Origin: Candidatus Gastranaerophilales bacterium
GTDB lineage: Bacteria; Cyanobacteriota; Vampirovibrionia; Gastranaerophilales; Gastranaerophilaceae
Reading direction: 5' to 3'
DNA: 8,460 nucleotides
Assembly: GCA_947632315.1 (NCBI GenBank)
Contig: CANROV010000079.1
Location: forward strand, 1-8,460
Shown here piece by piece: positions 1-6,030 of this stretch. The position numbers and the translations under genes were made by a program. Position 1 is the stretch's first letter. Each line of letters begins with the position of its first letter. Below the pieces are notes generated by a model. The model saw nothing but the letters and a program-made list of their open reading frames with translations, was not told the DNA's origin and ran no database searches.

Positions 1-1
1 T

Positions 2-781
2 ATAATCGGAGGAAGCGGATTTTACAGTTTCTTTGAAGAATCAGGGAATCCTTATGAAGAAATAACAGTCGATACACCTTACGGCAAGCCTTCAGATCCT
101 ATAACAATAGGTAAAATTTATAATCATAACGTCGCATTTATTCCCCGACACGGAAGAGACCATAGGTTTTTACCTCACACAATCAATTACAGAGCAAATG
201 TATGGGCATTAAAATCATTGGGAGTTACAAGAGTAATTTCACCCTGTGCAGCAGGCAGTCTGCAAAAGCATGTTAAACCGGGTGATTTTGTTATATGCGA
301 CCAATTTATTGATTGGACTGACGGAAGAAAAAATACATTTTTTGAAGGGCCAAAATGTGTTCACCCGTCTGCAGCAGATCCTTATTGCCCAGAGCTTAGA
401 AAAATTGCTATCGAACAAGCAAAAAAACATGGTATTACCGTCCATGAAACAGGCACTGTAGTTGTTATTAACGGCCCCAGATTTACAACAAAGTCGGAAT
501 CAAAATTTTTTACAAACCAGGGCTGGGAAGTAATTAATATGAGCCAGTATCCTGAAGTTCACCTTGTAAGAGAACTTGATATGTGTCCTTTAACTATTGC
601 TTTAATTACCGATTATGATGCCGGACTTGTTGGTGATGTTCCTCCTGTTACTCATCAGGAAGTTATTCAAGTTTTTAAATCCAACATTACAAGATTAAAA
701 AGTTTATTACTCTCTATTATTGAGAATATTCCTAATGAAAGAAATAATTGTGAATGTTATAACACATCTAAAACATCATAA
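2..781 (+). CDS. mtnP: S-methyl-5'-thioadenosine phosphorylase (MTAP), 5' end cut by window edge
   Basis: The frame is open from position 2 to the TAA at 779-781 and encodes 259 residues. It begins inside the usual first phosphate-binding motif (IIGGSGFYSFF), so only about four or five residues should be missing. MTAP cleaves 5'-methylthioadenosine with phosphate to adenine and 5-methylthioribose-1-phosphate in the cytoplasm, salvaging purine and methionine sulfur. Visible family motifs in order are GGSGFY, the PRHGRDH phosphate loop, YRANVWALKSLGV, SPCAAGSLQ, the INGPRF segment, VINMSQYPE and ITDYDAG. The Asp pair in TDYD matches the residues that select 6-aminopurines in MTAP, against the Asn of purine nucleoside phosphorylases, so MTAP is preferred over PNP. 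The arrangement resembles actinobacterial and cyanobacterial MTAPs, including a Cys-containing tail, here CECYNTSKTS. The next gene begins 11 nt downstream, suggesting co-transcription. A methylthioinosine-specific relative cannot be fully excluded. Confidence 0.93.
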   Translation: MIGGSGFYSFFEESGNPYEEITVDTPYGKPSDPITIGKIYNHNVAFIPRHGRDHRFLPHTINYRANVWALKSLGVTRVISPCAAGSLQKHVKPGDFVICDQFIDWTDGRKNTFFEGPKCVHPSAADPYCPELRKIAIEQAKKHGITVHETGTVVVINGPRFTTKSESKFFTNQGWEVINMSQYPEVHLVRELDMCPLTIALITDYDAGLVGDVPPVTHQEVIQVFKSNITRLKSLLLSIIENIPNERNNCECYNTSKTS

Positions 782-792
782 AGGTTAATTAA

Positions 793-1056
793 ATGATTTC
801 TTATTTTTTATCAATTATATTTAAAATAATATATCTAATAATTATATTAGTAGTTTTATTAAGCTGGATACCGATTTTTGATACGAAGAAAGAACCGATT
901 GTTTCGCTTTTAAAAATTTACGATTTTATTATGAAACCGTTTAAAGAAGTTATTCCTCCAATCGGAATGATTGATATTTCTCCGTTAATAGCAGTAATTA
1001 TTTTTCAAATTTTAGAAAAGACATTACTACCTCTTTTAGAAAATTTGGGAATATAA
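793..1056 (+). CDS. YggT (Ycf19-type) family small integral membrane protein
   Basis: This 87-residue protein has a hydrophobic first helix (about residues 4-25), the LSWIP motif, a central amphipathic stretch and a second hydrophobic segment (about 60-80). The sequence between them, MKPFKEVIPPIGMIDISPLIA, is the diagnostic YggT signature: PF..VIPPIG..D.SP. Family members are about 80-100 residues long, so it appears complete. In cyanobacteria and plastids the family is called Ycf19/YggT and has been linked to membrane organisation, nucleoid distribution and thylakoid or cell-division functions; its biochemical role is unsettled. The ATG at 793 has an AAGG at 781-784 as a likely ribosome binding site, overlapping the stop codon of the MTAP gene, which supports an operon. 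The gene converges on bioY with a 23-nt gap. Confidence 0.9.
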   Translation: MISYFLSIIFKIIYLIIILVVLLSWIPIFDTKKEPIVSLLKIYDFIMKPFKEVIPPIGMIDISPLIAVIIFQILEKTLLPLLENLGI

Positions 1057-1079
1057 ATAAGCACTGTATATTTCAAAAT
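1043..1079. terminator. Possible bidirectional hairpin at the yggT/bioY convergent junction
   Basis: Bases 1043-1055 can pair with 1067-1079: 11 Watson-Crick pairs, one G-U wobble and one mismatch, around an 11-nt loop. It straddles the yggT stop and abuts the bioY stop, where a shared 3'-end structure is expected. It is A+T-rich and no T-tract follows on either side, so it is not a canonical intrinsic terminator. The pairing is seen; the role is inferred. Confidence 0.3.
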
Positions 1080-1721
1080 CTATCCGATTAAAAGCCATAA
1101 AACTTTACGTATACCTTTGGCAATCAAAAGTGCAATAAATCCGAATACAATGTCATACAATATTTTTGATACCGACTGATAATATATTAAGTTTTTAATA
1201 AATTCAAAAGAGTCATGCCTTAAAAGTGCTATAACAGTCAAATAAAAAATACCTATTACGTGAATTAATGTAATTCCATATATTACGGATAATATAATAT
1301 TTAAAACATTATTACTTTTGTTAAGTTGTTTGCCGGTAATAATAACGGCAAAAATATAAGAAAAAATATATCCAAAATTATATTGGAATATGTAAGATAA
1401 TCCTCCGCCAAGTGCAAATACAGGATAATAAGGGATTAATCCGATTATTATATATAATAATACAGTTATTAATCCCCACGTTTCACCCAATAGCCCAGCT
1501 ATAAACAGAATAACGGGTATTTGAGGAATATATTCAAACTTTAAATAACTATGCAAACCATTATCCGGTATATTAAAATTGATTTTTATTTGTGTAAACG
1601 TTGCTATTATCAATATAAATAAACATAACCATACTAATGATAAAGTACCAAGGCAGAATTTAATTTTATAATTTTCATTATGGAATTTTTTTATTTCTTC
1701 CTTAACTCTTTTATTCATCAT
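1080..1721 (-). CDS. bioY: BioY family biotin transporter, substrate-binding S component
   Basis: This 213-residue polytopic membrane protein has about six hydrophobic segments, roughly 22-44, 66-80, 83-98, 108-129, 139-165 and 187-205. The core IPQIPVILFIAGLLGETWG, LLYIIIGLIPYYPVFALGGG and the FGYIFSYIFAVIITG stretch matches the BioY pattern, as does the later IHVIGIFYL helix. BioY is the biotin-capturing S component of ECF transporters in the cytoplasmic membrane. It works with a shared EcfA/EcfA'/EcfT energising module or, in some bacteria, alone; no such module lies in the window. The protein is slightly longer than the usual 180-190 residues because of a charged N-terminal extension of about 20 residues. 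Two consecutive ATGs (1719-1721 and 1716-1718) could start it. It overlaps the end of rimI by 11 nt, so the two are almost certainly one minus-strand unit and may be translationally coupled. No biotin riboregulation is visible. Confidence 0.85.
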   Translation of the reverse strand: MMNKRVKEEIKKFHNENYKIKFCLGTLSLVWLCLFILIIATFTQIKINFNIPDNGLHSYLKFEYIPQIPVILFIAGLLGETWGLITVLLYIIIGLIPYYPVFALGGGLSYIFQYNFGYIFSYIFAVIITGKQLNKSNNVLNIILSVIYGITLIHVIGIFYLTVIALLRHDSFEFIKNLIYYQSVSKILYDIVFGFIALLIAKGIRKVLWLLIG

Positions 1722-2226
1722 AAGAAACTTCTACCTTATTTATATTATTTTTAAGTAAATTAAAATTATTTTTAAAAGTATCATACCAAATATTTTCCGT
1801 AAACATAATAATAGCATTTTCATTATTATCCTGATAATAATTTTTTCTTACTCCGATATATTTCATAAGGAATTTTTGATATAACTTGATGGCAGGAATA
1901 TTACTTTCTCTTACTTCAAGAGTTACAAATTTAATCATATCTTTATAACAACCTTCAATAGCTCTGATTAATAGTAACTGAGCCAATTGCATTCTTTGAT
2001 AATCAGGATGAACAGCTAAAGTAGTAATATGAGCTTCTTCAAATATATGCCATATACCTATATAGCCCAATATTTTTTTATCCTCGTTTTTTACACAATA
2101 ATAATGTGCCAATTTATTTGACAATTCATTATAAAAAGAGTCCTTTGACCAATGATGATTAGGATGAACCAATTCTTCAATGTGAAAAACTTCATCTACA
2201 TCATTTCCCGTAATACATTTTATCAA
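1711..2226 (-). CDS. rimI: RimI-like N-acetyltransferase (GNAT family; ribosomal protein S18-alanine acetyltransferase type)
   Basis: RimI acetylates the N-terminal alanine of ribosomal protein S18 with acetyl-CoA. Counting from the TTG at 2226 (171 residues), the GNAT core is clear: FEEAHITTLAVHPDYQR (about 62-78) leads into motif A, then LEVRESNIPAIKLYQKF (103-119), IGVRKNYY (124-131) and a NENAIIMF tail. The AHIT.LAVHPDYQR string is typical of cyanobacterial RimI. Two departures stand out: the glycine of the Q/R-x-x-G-x-A acetyl-CoA loop is Gln (QRMQLA), and the usual GF after LYQK(F) is Leu-Met. The start is uncertain. A TTG at 2226 fits the family length and the promoter just upstream; an ATG at 2283 and a GTG at 2295 are in frame but lie inside hemW and upstream of that promoter. 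The 3' end overlaps bioY by 11 nt. Confidence is high for GNAT, moderate for S18 as substrate. Confidence 0.8.
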   Translation of the reverse strand: MIKCITGNDVDEVFHIEELVHPNHHWSKDSFYNELSNKLAHYYCVKNEDKKILGYIGIWHIFEEAHITTLAVHPDYQRMQLAQLLLIRAIEGCYKDMIKFVTLEVRESNIPAIKLYQKFLMKYIGVRKNYYQDNNENAIIMFTENIWYDTFKNNFNLLKNNINKVEVSYDE

Positions 2227-2235
2227 AAAAGCGGA

Positions 2236-2244
2236 ATTATAACA
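2236..2244 (-). promoter_or_regulatory. Extended -10 promoter for rimI-bioY
   Basis: On the minus strand, positions 2244 to 2236 read TGTTATAAT, a TGn-TATAAT extended -10 element. No good -35 lies at 16-18 nt, which is common with extended -10 promoters. Transcription would start at about 2229, only a few nucleotides before the TTG at 2226, making a leaderless or nearly leaderless mRNA. This placement is the main reason for preferring the TTG over upstream starts. Confidence 0.5.
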
Positions 2245-2256
2245 CGATTTATAGAA

Positions 2257-2265
2257 TGGTATAAT
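2257..2265 (+). promoter_or_regulatory. Extended -10 promoter for hemW
   Basis: Positions 2257-2265 read TGGTATAAT, a TGn-TATAAT element with no recognisable -35. The expected initiation point, about 7 nt after the -10, falls on the A of the hemW ATG (2272), and there is no Shine-Dalgarno sequence, so a leaderless transcript is likely. It lies back to back with the rimI promoter, with 15 nt between the outer ends of the two elements. Confidence 0.5.
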
Positions 2266-2271
2266 TTTTTT

Positions 2272-3366
2272 ATGACTGAACATGCTTATATACACATTCC
2301 ATTTTGTAAAAGTAAATGTTTTTATTGCTCATTTATCTCAGGTGAGAATATTAAAAACAAACAACCTTATTTGAATGCTTTGTTAAGCGAAATTAAAACA
2401 AGGTACAAAAATGAATTATTAAAAACCATTTATTTTGGAGGCGGAACACCTTCATTATTAAATTATCAGGACTTAGAAAATATATTAAATTGTTTTAATT
2501 ATGATAAAACGGCAGAAATTACGCTTGAAGCAAATCCTGAAACTCTTACTCTAAGAAAGTTACAGGAATATAAAAAAACGGGTATTAACAGAATATCTCT
2601 TGGCGTTCAAACTTTTAACGATGAAATATTAAAGCTGACAGGGCGTAATCACGATGAAAAAAGTATTATTTCAGCAATAAAAAACATAAAAGAAGCAGGA
2701 TTTAAAAATATCAGCATTGATTTAATATATGGCCTGCCCAAACAGAACATAAAACTTTTGGAGAAAGACCTTATAAAAGCGATTAATCTTGAAGTTCAGC
2801 ATATATCGACATACGGATTAAAAATAGAAAACAACTCATTTTTTGGCAAAAATCCGCCTGATAATTTGCCCGACTGTGATTTACAAGCTGAAATGTACCT
2901 GTTTTTGTGCGAATTTTTAAAAGAATACGGTTATAATCATTATGAAATAAGTAATTTTTCAAAACAAGGATACAATTCAATACACAACTGTGCATACTGG
3001 AATAATAAAAATTATTACGGTTTTGGAGTCAATGCTTCCGGATTTGAAAACAATTTAAGATACAAAAATATTTCTGATTTTAAAAAATACATTTCAAATC
3101 CGTTTTTAAAAGAAGAAGAATATATATTGACGCAAAAAGAAATTATTGAAGATGAAATATTTCTGGCTTTAAGACTTCAAAGCGGGGTTAATATAAATGA
3201 AATAAACAACAAATATAATATTGATTTTGAAGAAAAATACAAAGAAATAATAAAAAAATATAATAAACTCGATTTAACGGAAATATTTAACGGTCATTAC
3301 AGGCTAAAAGAGAAAGGAATGTTATTATCAAATGAAATAATGTCCGAATTTATAGAGATTAATTAA
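2272..3366 (+). CDS. hemW: HemW-type radical SAM protein (haem chaperone, coproporphyrinogen III oxidase-like)
   Basis: This cytoplasmic protein has 364 residues, normal for HemW. The N-terminal HIPFC..KC.YCSF holds the radical SAM triad C12, C16 and C19 in CxxxCxxC spacing that ligates a [4Fe-4S] cluster. The residue two after the last Cys is Phe, as in HemW, whereas true HemN oxidases have a fourth Cys in CxxCxC; this argues for haem chaperone over coproporphyrinogen oxidase. Further landmarks are YFGGGTPSLL (54-63), EANPE (86-90), SLGVQTF (109-115), D.IYGLP (150-156), YEISNFS (224-230), HNCAYW (238-243) and a C-terminal HemN_C region with LTQKE, LRLQSG and RLKEKGMLLSN. The usual GAHS after the YxGxG stretch is replaced by NASG. 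The frame extends upstream to 2152, but conserved sequence begins right after the ATG at 2272, so that start is chosen. The TAA shares four bases with the stop of the convergent gene. Confidence 0.92.
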   Translation: MTEHAYIHIPFCKSKCFYCSFISGENIKNKQPYLNALLSEIKTRYKNELLKTIYFGGGTPSLLNYQDLENILNCFNYDKTAEITLEANPETLTLRKLQEYKKTGINRISLGVQTFNDEILKLTGRNHDEKSIISAIKNIKEAGFKNISIDLIYGLPKQNIKLLEKDLIKAINLEVQHISTYGLKIENNSFFGKNPPDNLPDCDLQAEMYLFLCEFLKEYGYNHYEISNFSKQGYNSIHNCAYWNNKNYYGFGVNASGFENNLRYKNISDFKKYISNPFLKEEEYILTQKEIIEDEIFLALRLQSGVNINEINNKYNIDFEEKYKEIIKKYNKLDLTEIFNGHYRLKEKGMLLSNEIMSEFIEIN

Positions 3367-4073
3367 ATTTTCTCTTGAGGCATACCCGACTTGGCACCTG
3401 CAATCATAAAAGTCCAGGGAAGAATTTTAGATGTAACGGCAGAAACAGCTTGTGCGTCTTTAAATAAGAAATTAGCTGTAAGACAGAGGTCATCGGCATG
3501 GACAAGATAATCTTCAGGTTTTACGTCATGTTTTATCTCTTTTTTAAAAATTTTATCATTTATTTTATTCATAATTTTATTACCGATTTCCATACCTGCA
3601 ACTAAGGCGCACACGGTAACTAAAGCTTTTGGAATAAACTTAAGACCAACATTAGCGATTTTAGCCCCCAAAGAATCAGAACTAAACTGAGGAATTTTTA
3701 TTCCTGATTTTTCAATAATATGTTCGGTTAAAGCAAGTAAAGAAACAGGGCAGACCATATTTCCGAAAAACTGTTGAGAAGCTTCTCTCAACTTTAAATT
3801 TTTATTATTTTTATTTTTATCAGCGAGGAGTCCGCCTGTTAATCCGCCCAATACGGCACCCGCCCCGATAACAAGTACATCACCCTCTTTATATCTTAAA
3901 TCATTCAATTTTAAAGACGGAACTTTACCTTTTTTAAGCATATAAACAGCACCGATTGCTGCCGAAATACCTGTTGCGGCACCTATAACCGAAGCTGCAT
4001 TGGTTCTTTTTTTATTTTGTTTCTTTTTTACTGATACTTGTTGCTGTTCAAGCATCTGAGGGATTATATTCAA
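3363..4073 (-). CDS. Uncharacterised glycine-zipper membrane protein
   Basis: I do not recognise this 236-residue protein. Visible parts are: a basic N-terminal stretch (about 16-23, rich in Lys and Arg); a first hydrophobic, Gly/Ala-rich segment (27-46) with glycines at 31, 35 and 41; a second (66-84) with glycines at 70, 72, 76, 77, 80 and 81, a glycine-zipper pattern suggesting packed helices; a Lys/Asn-rich linker (85-95); a moderately hydrophobic stretch near 106-119; another at 146-164; a charged region (165-190); and a C-terminal hydrophobic segment (217-228). No signal peptidase site, catalytic motif or known domain is evident. The start is a TTG at 4071-4073: on the minus strand an AGGA lies about 7 nt upstream, while the next in-frame ATG (4053-4055) has no ribosome binding site. 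A TATAAT at 4134-4129 on the minus strand could be its -10. It appears monocistronic, convergent with hemW and divergent from tatD. It is probably a lineage-restricted inner-membrane protein. Confidence 0.7.
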   Translation of the reverse strand: MNIIPQMLEQQQVSVKKKQNKKRTNAASVIGAATGISAAIGAVYMLKKGKVPSLKLNDLRYKEGDVLVIGAGAVLGGLTGGLLADKNKNNKNLKLREASQQFFGNMVCPVSLLALTEHIIEKSGIKIPQFSSDSLGAKIANVGLKFIPKALVTVCALVAGMEIGNKIMNKINDKIFKKEIKHDVKPEDYLVHADDLCLTANFLFKDAQAVSAVTSKILPWTFMIAGAKSGMPQEKI

Positions 4074-4081
4074 TTATTGTT

Positions 4082-4087
4082 CCTATT
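4082..4087 (-). promoter_or_regulatory. Shine-Dalgarno site that selects a TTG start
   Basis: Read on the minus strand, this purine-rich AGGA-containing site lies about 7 nt before the TTG at 4073-4071. The only competing start, the ATG at 4055-4053, is preceded by pyrimidine- and AT-rich sequence, so this site decides the start of the membrane protein gene. Confidence 0.45.
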
Positions 4088-4143
4088 CCTTGCCAAATAT
4101 ATAAAGTTTATCAATATATATTTTTGTCATTATATTAATTTTA

Positions 4144-4171
4144 TTTACAAAAATTACTGTTATATTAAAAT
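4144..4171 (+). promoter_or_regulatory. Candidate sigma-70-type promoter for tatD-tlyA
   Basis: TTTACA at 4144-4149 and TAAAAT at 4166-4171 are separated by 16 nt. Each matches the consensus at five of six positions. Transcription would start near 4178, giving a leader of about 20 nt that contains a weak AAGAG ribosome binding site before the ATG at 4198. Confidence 0.45.
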
Positions 4172-4197
4172 AAAAGAAAATAAGAGACAATATATTT

Positions 4198-4953
4198 ATG
4201 ATTGATACACATTCGCATATAAATTTTGAAGAATACAAAGAAAATTTTGAAGATTTTCTATCCGATTTACAAAATAATGATATAGAAAAAGTAATTATTC
4301 CGGGAGTAGAACCTTCAACTTTTAATGAAATAATTACACTGACTGAAAAATATGATATGCTCTACGGAGCTATAGGCATTCATCCCTCGGAATACAAAAC
4401 ATACACGGAAGCAAGCGAGAAAGAAATAATTAACGGTTTAAGCCTGAAAAAGATAATTGCCGTTGGTGAAATAGGGCTTGATTACTATTGGGAGCAAGAC
4501 ACAAAAAAAGAACAAAAAGAAATATTTATAAAACAGCTTGAAATAGCAAAAAACTATCATTTCCCCGTATTAATTCACGACAGAGAAGCTCATGAAGATA
4601 CATATAATATACTAAATGATTTTAATTTAGAGAATGTAATATATCATTGTTTTTCAGGCGATACTGAATTTGCGAAGAAATGTATAGATAAAGGATATTA
4701 TATAGCCATAGGCGGCGTTGTAACATTTAAAAATGCCGTCAATCTAAAAGAAACAGCAAAAATAATACCGCTTGATAGAATGCTTCTTGAAACAGACGCA
4801 CCATATCTTACCCCTGTTCCATATCGAGGCAAATTAAACACTCCCAAATATCTTAAATATATTGCTCAAGAAATAGCAAAATTAAGAAATATTGATGTTG
4901 AAACAGTAAAACAAAAAACAACAGAAAACGCAAAAAGGATTTTTAAATTCTGA
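4198..4953 (+). CDS. tatD: TatD family metal-dependent DNase
   Basis: This 251-residue protein is a TIM-barrel amidohydrolase-type nuclease of the usual family length (250-265). All expected metal ligands are visible: H5 and H7 in DTHSH, E91 in GEIGLDYY, H127 in LIHDRE, H150 in YHCFSG and D200 in ETDAPYL. Other signatures are IGIHP (59-63), GGVVTFKNA (172-180) and LTPVPYRGKLN (204-214). TatD-type enzymes are cytoplasmic 3'-5' exonucleases acting on DNA or RNA, with proposed roles in DNA repair and nucleic acid turnover; some relatives act on D-aminoacyl-tRNA, so the exact substrate is not fixed by sequence. The Tat-transport link in the name is historical. The stop codon TGA overlaps the tlyA start as TGATG. 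YcfH/TatD subfamily assignment is confident; specific substrate is inferred. Confidence 0.93.
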   Translation: MIDTHSHINFEEYKENFEDFLSDLQNNDIEKVIIPGVEPSTFNEIITLTEKYDMLYGAIGIHPSEYKTYTEASEKEIINGLSLKKIIAVGEIGLDYYWEQDTKKEQKEIFIKQLEIAKNYHFPVLIHDREAHEDTYNILNDFNLENVIYHCFSGDTEFAKKCIDKGYYIAIGGVVTFKNAVNLKETAKIIPLDRMLLETDAPYLTPVPYRGKLNTPKYLKYIAQEIAKLRNIDVETVKQKTTENAKRIFKF

Positions 4954-5759
4954 TGACAAAAGAAAGACTTGATAAAATACTGACAGATAAAGGATATTTT
5001 GAAACAAAAAGCAAAGCTCAAGCTTCAATAATGGCAGGTGATGTCAAAATTAACGGCGAAACTATAACTAAATCAGGAGCTTTAATAGAATTAAAAGAAA
5101 ATACCGACATAGAAATAAAAACCATGCCTTTTGTATCACGAGGCGGATTTAAATTGGATAAAGCCATAAAAACGTTTAAAATTAACTTAAAAGACAAAAT
5201 ATGTTTGGATGCAGGAGCATCAACGGGAGGTTTTACCGACTGCATGCTCCAAAACGGAGCAAAAAAAGTATACAGCGTTGATGTAGGCTACGGTCAATTT
5301 TCCTGGAAACTACGAACAGATAAAAGAGTAAAAGTTGTTGAAAGAGTCAATATTAAAAATTGCACTCAACTTGATATTTTTTCGGAATCCGACGAAAAAC
5401 CCGACTTCATAACAATGGATTTATCATTTATATCCATAAAAAAAGTTCTTCAAAATGTTATAAATCTTACAGATAAAAAGGATTTTGAAATAGTTGCATT
5501 AATAAAACCTCAATTTGAAGCAGGAAAAGAACAAGTGAAAAAAAACGGAGTAGTTAAAGATAAAGAAATTCATATAGAAGTTATACAAAACATAATTTCA
5601 TATGCAAACAGTTTAAATCTAAAAATTCAAGATTTAACATTTTCTCCGATAAAAGGGCCAAAAGGCAATATAGAATATTTAATTTATATGACGAATAACG
5701 GCAGGGAAAATATTCCGGATATAAAAACAATCGTAGAAAGCGCACATAACAATACATAA
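4953..5759 (+). CDS. tlyA: TlyA family rRNA (cytidine-2'-O)-methyltransferase
   Basis: This 268-residue protein has two domains: an N-terminal S4 RNA-binding domain (about 3-60, with RLDKIL and AGDVKING) and an FtsJ-like Rossmann methyltransferase. S-adenosylmethionine motif I is LDAGASTGGFT (85-95), followed by SVDVGYGQ (108-115), MDLSFISI (155-162), LIKPQFEAGK (183-192) and SPIKGPKGNIEYL (231-243). The K-D-K-E catalytic set appears intact as K67, D156, K185 and E241, matching the tetrad described for Mycobacterium tuberculosis TlyA. TlyA 2'-O-methylates C1920 of 23S rRNA and, in the longer type, C1409 of 16S rRNA; loss of TlyA gives capreomycin resistance in mycobacteria. The length equals that of the mycobacterial dual-site enzyme, but the type should not be decided on length alone. 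Some homologues are annotated as haemolysin A, which is misleading. The ATG overlaps the tatD stop by one base, implying coupling, and AGGA at 4936-4939 is rather distant. It ends directly against the convergent XRE gene. Confidence 0.93.
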   Translation: MTKERLDKILTDKGYFETKSKAQASIMAGDVKINGETITKSGALIELKENTDIEIKTMPFVSRGGFKLDKAIKTFKINLKDKICLDAGASTGGFTDCMLQNGAKKVYSVDVGYGQFSWKLRTDKRVKVVERVNIKNCTQLDIFSESDEKPDFITMDLSFISIKKVLQNVINLTDKKDFEIVALIKPQFEAGKEQVKKNGVVKDKEIHIEVIQNIISYANSLNLKIQDLTFSPIKGPKGNIEYLIYMTNNGRENIPDIKTIVESAHNNT

Positions 5760-5990
5760 TTATTGATTAACAGCTAAATTTAACTTATGCTGAACAGGTT
5801 CCGCTTCAAATAAATCACCGATATTACAACCGATAGTTTCACAAAGTTTATCCATATTTTCATAAGAAGGCTGTGTTCTTCCGGAGGCCCAAGAATAAAC
5901 AGTTTGCTGGGGCAGATTTAGAACTTTTGCAAGTTTATATAAACTCCATCCTCTTTTTAGCTTTACGGTTTCTTTAATTTTTATTTTCAT
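5760..5990 (-). CDS. Small XRE-family (Cro/C1-type) HTH transcriptional regulator
   Basis: This 76-residue protein is essentially one helix-turn-helix domain. Helices are KIKETVKLKRG (about 2-14), SLYKLAKVLNL (16-26), the recognition helix around PQQTVYSWASGRTQ (27-40), then SYENMDKLCETIGCNIGDLFE (42-62). The tail QHKLNLAVNQ adds about ten residues. The tyrosine-for-serine variation and WASGR turn are typical of Cro/C1 (XRE) proteins that bind DNA as dimers. The start is the ATG at 5990-5988, because a strong GGAGG precedes it by about four bases; the frame runs further upstream to 6050 but those residues are not HTH-like. It has no partner gene on its strand, is divergent from the exported TPR gene, and lies tail to tail with tlyA with no gap. 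Small size suggests a repressor or autoregulator; the target is unknown. No toxin gene adjoins it. Confidence 0.88.
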   Translation of the reverse strand: MKIKIKETVKLKRGWSLYKLAKVLNLPQQTVYSWASGRTQPSYENMDKLCETIGCNIGDLFEAEPVQHKLNLAVNQ

Positions 5991-6030
5991 TTCTCCTCCG
6001 AAATAAAAAGTATTAATTACTAAACAATTA

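Noticed and set aside
239..445. Minus-strand open frame of 68 codons inside the MTAP gene
   Set aside because: It lies wholly antisense to a strongly conserved gene, has no ribosome binding site and a Cys/Phe-rich product typical of a shadow frame.
246..461. Plus-strand open frame of 71 codons in another frame of the MTAP gene
   Set aside because: Overlaps conserved MTAP coding sequence in a different frame and resembles no protein I know.
2152..2271. 40-residue N-terminal extension of the hemW frame
   Set aside because: HemW homology starts right after the ATG at 2272; the extension overlaps rimI, is not HemW-like, and the predicted promoter lies inside it.
2227..2295. Upstream in-frame starts for rimI (ATG 2283, GTG 2295)
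   Set aside because: They would lie inside the hemW coding region and upstream of the extended -10, and the extra residues do not look like RimI. Not fully excluded.
2783..2995. Minus-strand open frame of 70 codons inside hemW
   Set aside because: Antisense to conserved radical SAM sequence with no supporting start signal.
2272..3366. HemN oxygen-independent coproporphyrinogen III oxidase
   Set aside because: It lacks the fourth cysteine of the HemN CxxxCxxCxC motif, with Phe in its place, as in HemW.
3354..3375. AGAGA/TCTCT hairpin across the overlapping stops of hemW and the membrane protein gene
   Set aside because: Only five base pairs with a 12-nt loop and no T-tract; too weak to call a terminator.
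5018..5245. Minus-strand open frame of 75 codons inside tlyA
   Set aside because: Antisense to the S4 and SAM-binding motifs of tlyA; product shows no domain.
4953..5759. TlyA as a haemolysin or virulence factor
   Set aside because: The S4 domain, SAM motif and K-D-K-E tetrad identify an rRNA methyltransferase; the haemolysin label is a historical misnomer.
5750..5765. CAATA/TATTG hairpin at the tlyA/xre junction
   Set aside because: A five-pair AT-rich stem with a 6-nt loop is expected by chance in such DNA.
5760..5990. XRE protein as an antitoxin of a toxin-antitoxin pair
   Set aside because: No small partner gene is adjacent on the same strand; neighbours are tlyA (convergent) and a secreted TPR gene (divergent).
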